A stretch of 64,000 nt of DNA, from the NCBI GenBank assembly GCA_002551355.1, contig NTHE01000007.1:62976-126975 (forward strand), given 5' to 3'. Positions 63,223 through 64,000 of this stretch are shown one piece after another. The translations under genes were made by a program, and so were the position numbers. How positions within the stretch are numbered: the stretch's first letter is position 1; every line of letters starts with the position of its first letter. The DNA is from Streptomyces sp. man185 (GTDB lineage Bacteria > Actinomycetota > Actinomycetes > Streptomycetales > Streptomycetaceae). The notes beneath the pieces are model-generated. The model was not told where the DNA came from and searched no databases. It saw nothing but the letters and a program-made list of their open reading frames with translations.

Positions 63223-64000
63223 GTGGCGGAACGTAGCACGGCTGCCGTCGACGTGGCCGACAACGGCGGCGACGAGCCGCTGACCGCCAAGGCGGACGAG
63301 GCCACGACCGACGGGACGGCGCAAGCCGAGGACACCAAGGGCGCGAGCCCCAAGGACACCGAGAACACGGACGGGAAGCGTTCCGAGGCCGTTCCGGCGT
63401 CACCCGATCTGCACAGCGGTCACAAACTCGCCGGGCGCTACCGCCTGGAGGAGTGCGTCACCCGTCTGGACGGCTTCAGCAGCTGGCGCGCGGTCGACGA
63501 GAAGCTCCGCCGGGCGGTGGGCGTCCACCTGCTGCCCGCCGACCACCCGCGGGCCCGCTCGGTGCTGGCCGCCGCCCGCTCCTCGGCCCTCCTCGGCGAC
63601 CCCCGCTTCGTCCAGGTCCTGGACGCCGTCGAGGAGAACGACCTCGTCTACGTGGTCCACGAATGGCTGCCGGACGCCACCGAACTCACCGCTCTGCTGG
63701 CCACCGGGCCGATGGAGGCCCACGACGCCTACCAGCTCGTCAGCCAGCTCTCCCAGGCGATGGCCGCCGCCCACCGCGAGGGCCTGTCCCATCTGCGCCT
63801 CACCCCCGGCGCGGTTCTGCGCAGCTCCACCGGGCAGTACCGCATCCGCGGCCTCGCCGTGAACGCCGCCCTGCGCGGCATCACCGCCGAACGCCCCCTC
63901 CGTACGGACACCGAGGCCATCGGCGCCCTCCTGTACGCCGCGCTGACCCACCGCTGGCCGTACGGGGACGACGCCCACGGGCTCGCCGGGCTGCCCAAGG
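63223..64000 (+). CDS. Protein kinase-like (pseudokinase) protein, N-terminal part
   Basis: 259 codons are visible and the frame is open at the right edge. Residues 1-65 are an acidic, Ala/Asp/Thr-rich tail. From HKLAGRYRLEECV the sequence follows a serine/threonine kinase fold, but key residues are lost: no VAIK-type Lys (AVGVHLLPAD instead) and HREGLSHLRLTPGAVL in place of the HRD-K-N catalytic loop. This is a pseudokinase like the C-terminal domain of mycobacterial MviN/MurJ, which, once phosphorylated by PknB, binds the FHA protein FhaA. The GTG at 63223 has a GGGGAGGCAGG site and begins 130 bases after murJ. Confidence 0.88.
   Translation, partial: MAERSTAAVDVADNGGDEPLTAKADEATTDGTAQAEDTKGASPKDTENTDGKRSEAVPASPDLHSGHKLAGRYRLEECVTRLDGFSSWRAVDEKLRRAVGVHLLPADHPRARSVLAAARSSALLGDPRFVQVLDAVEENDLVYVVHEWLPDATELTALLATGPMEAHDAYQLVSQLSQAMAAAHREGLSHLRLTPGAVLRSSTGQYRIRGLAVNAALRGITAERPLRTDTEAIGALLYAALTHRWPYGDDAHGLAGLPK

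Overview
The window is high-GC actinobacterial chromosome, almost certainly Streptomyces. The gene order is the conserved core flank of oriC in that genus: cydABCD, hisC, thiC, ssgR-ssgA, dnaB, rplI-rpsR-ssb-rpsF, femX, a class A PBP, PadR, inositol-phosphate synthase, CCA transferase, murJ. ssgA and ssgR are sporulation genes of streptomycetes, and SsgA here (145 aa) looks like the S. griseus-type protein. Seven perfect copies of the ParB site parS (GTTTCACGTGAAAC) and three groups of DnaA-box sequences support an origin-proximal location. From known synteny, oriC should lie some 10-20 kb beyond the right end. I see no insertion sequence, prophage, CRISPR array, tRNA or rRNA gene.

Layout. 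1-2.9 kb: a leftward ABC-2 exporter operon (two ATPases, one complete permease, and the start of a second permease at the left edge). 3.2-6.8 kb: a rightward operon with overlapping start and stop codons (M24 peptidase, EphD-like hydrolase-dehydrogenase fusion, MerR regulator). 7-11.2 kb: kptA, an F420-type oxidoreductase, a HAD phosphatase and a GAF histidine kinase. 11.3-17.6 kb: cytochrome bd oxidase cydA-cydB-cydCD behind a perfect Rex operator. 17.8-23.3 kb: hisC, a LacI-type regulator, a metallophosphatase and two membrane proteins. 23.6-25.6 kb: thiC with a TPP riboswitch. 25.6-29.9 kb: a YibE/F membrane protein, ssgA, ssgR and small proteins. 30-39.5 kb: accessory metabolism and regulator-transporter pairs, including a frameshifted gene. 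39.5-40.45 kb: decaying remnants of a winged-helix regulator and an MBL-fold hydrolase. 40.5-45.7 kb: dnaB, a MATE exporter and the ribosomal protein/SSB operon. 46-63 kb: cell-envelope genes (FemX-like, alanine-racemase-like, GT87, PBP, PadR plus inositol synthase, MurJ plus pseudokinase) and CCA transferase.

How it fits together. Respiratory control is explicit (Rex site before cydA). Thiamine synthesis is feedback-controlled by RNA. Several regulators sit beside clear repeated or palindromic operators: a PadR palindrome on its own promoter, three repeats between a MarR gene and an MFS exporter, and a 15-bp phased AACGTT array between another MarR gene and a dienelactone hydrolase. The right third combines replication, translation and peptidoglycan synthesis. 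It resembles the two oriC flanks of Mycobacterium tuberculosis joined on one side. No wholly new system is evident. The most unusual signals are the triple parS cluster, parS sites embedded in start codons, the DnaA-box groups, the phased operator array, a candidate AUU start and the pseudogene patch next to dnaB.
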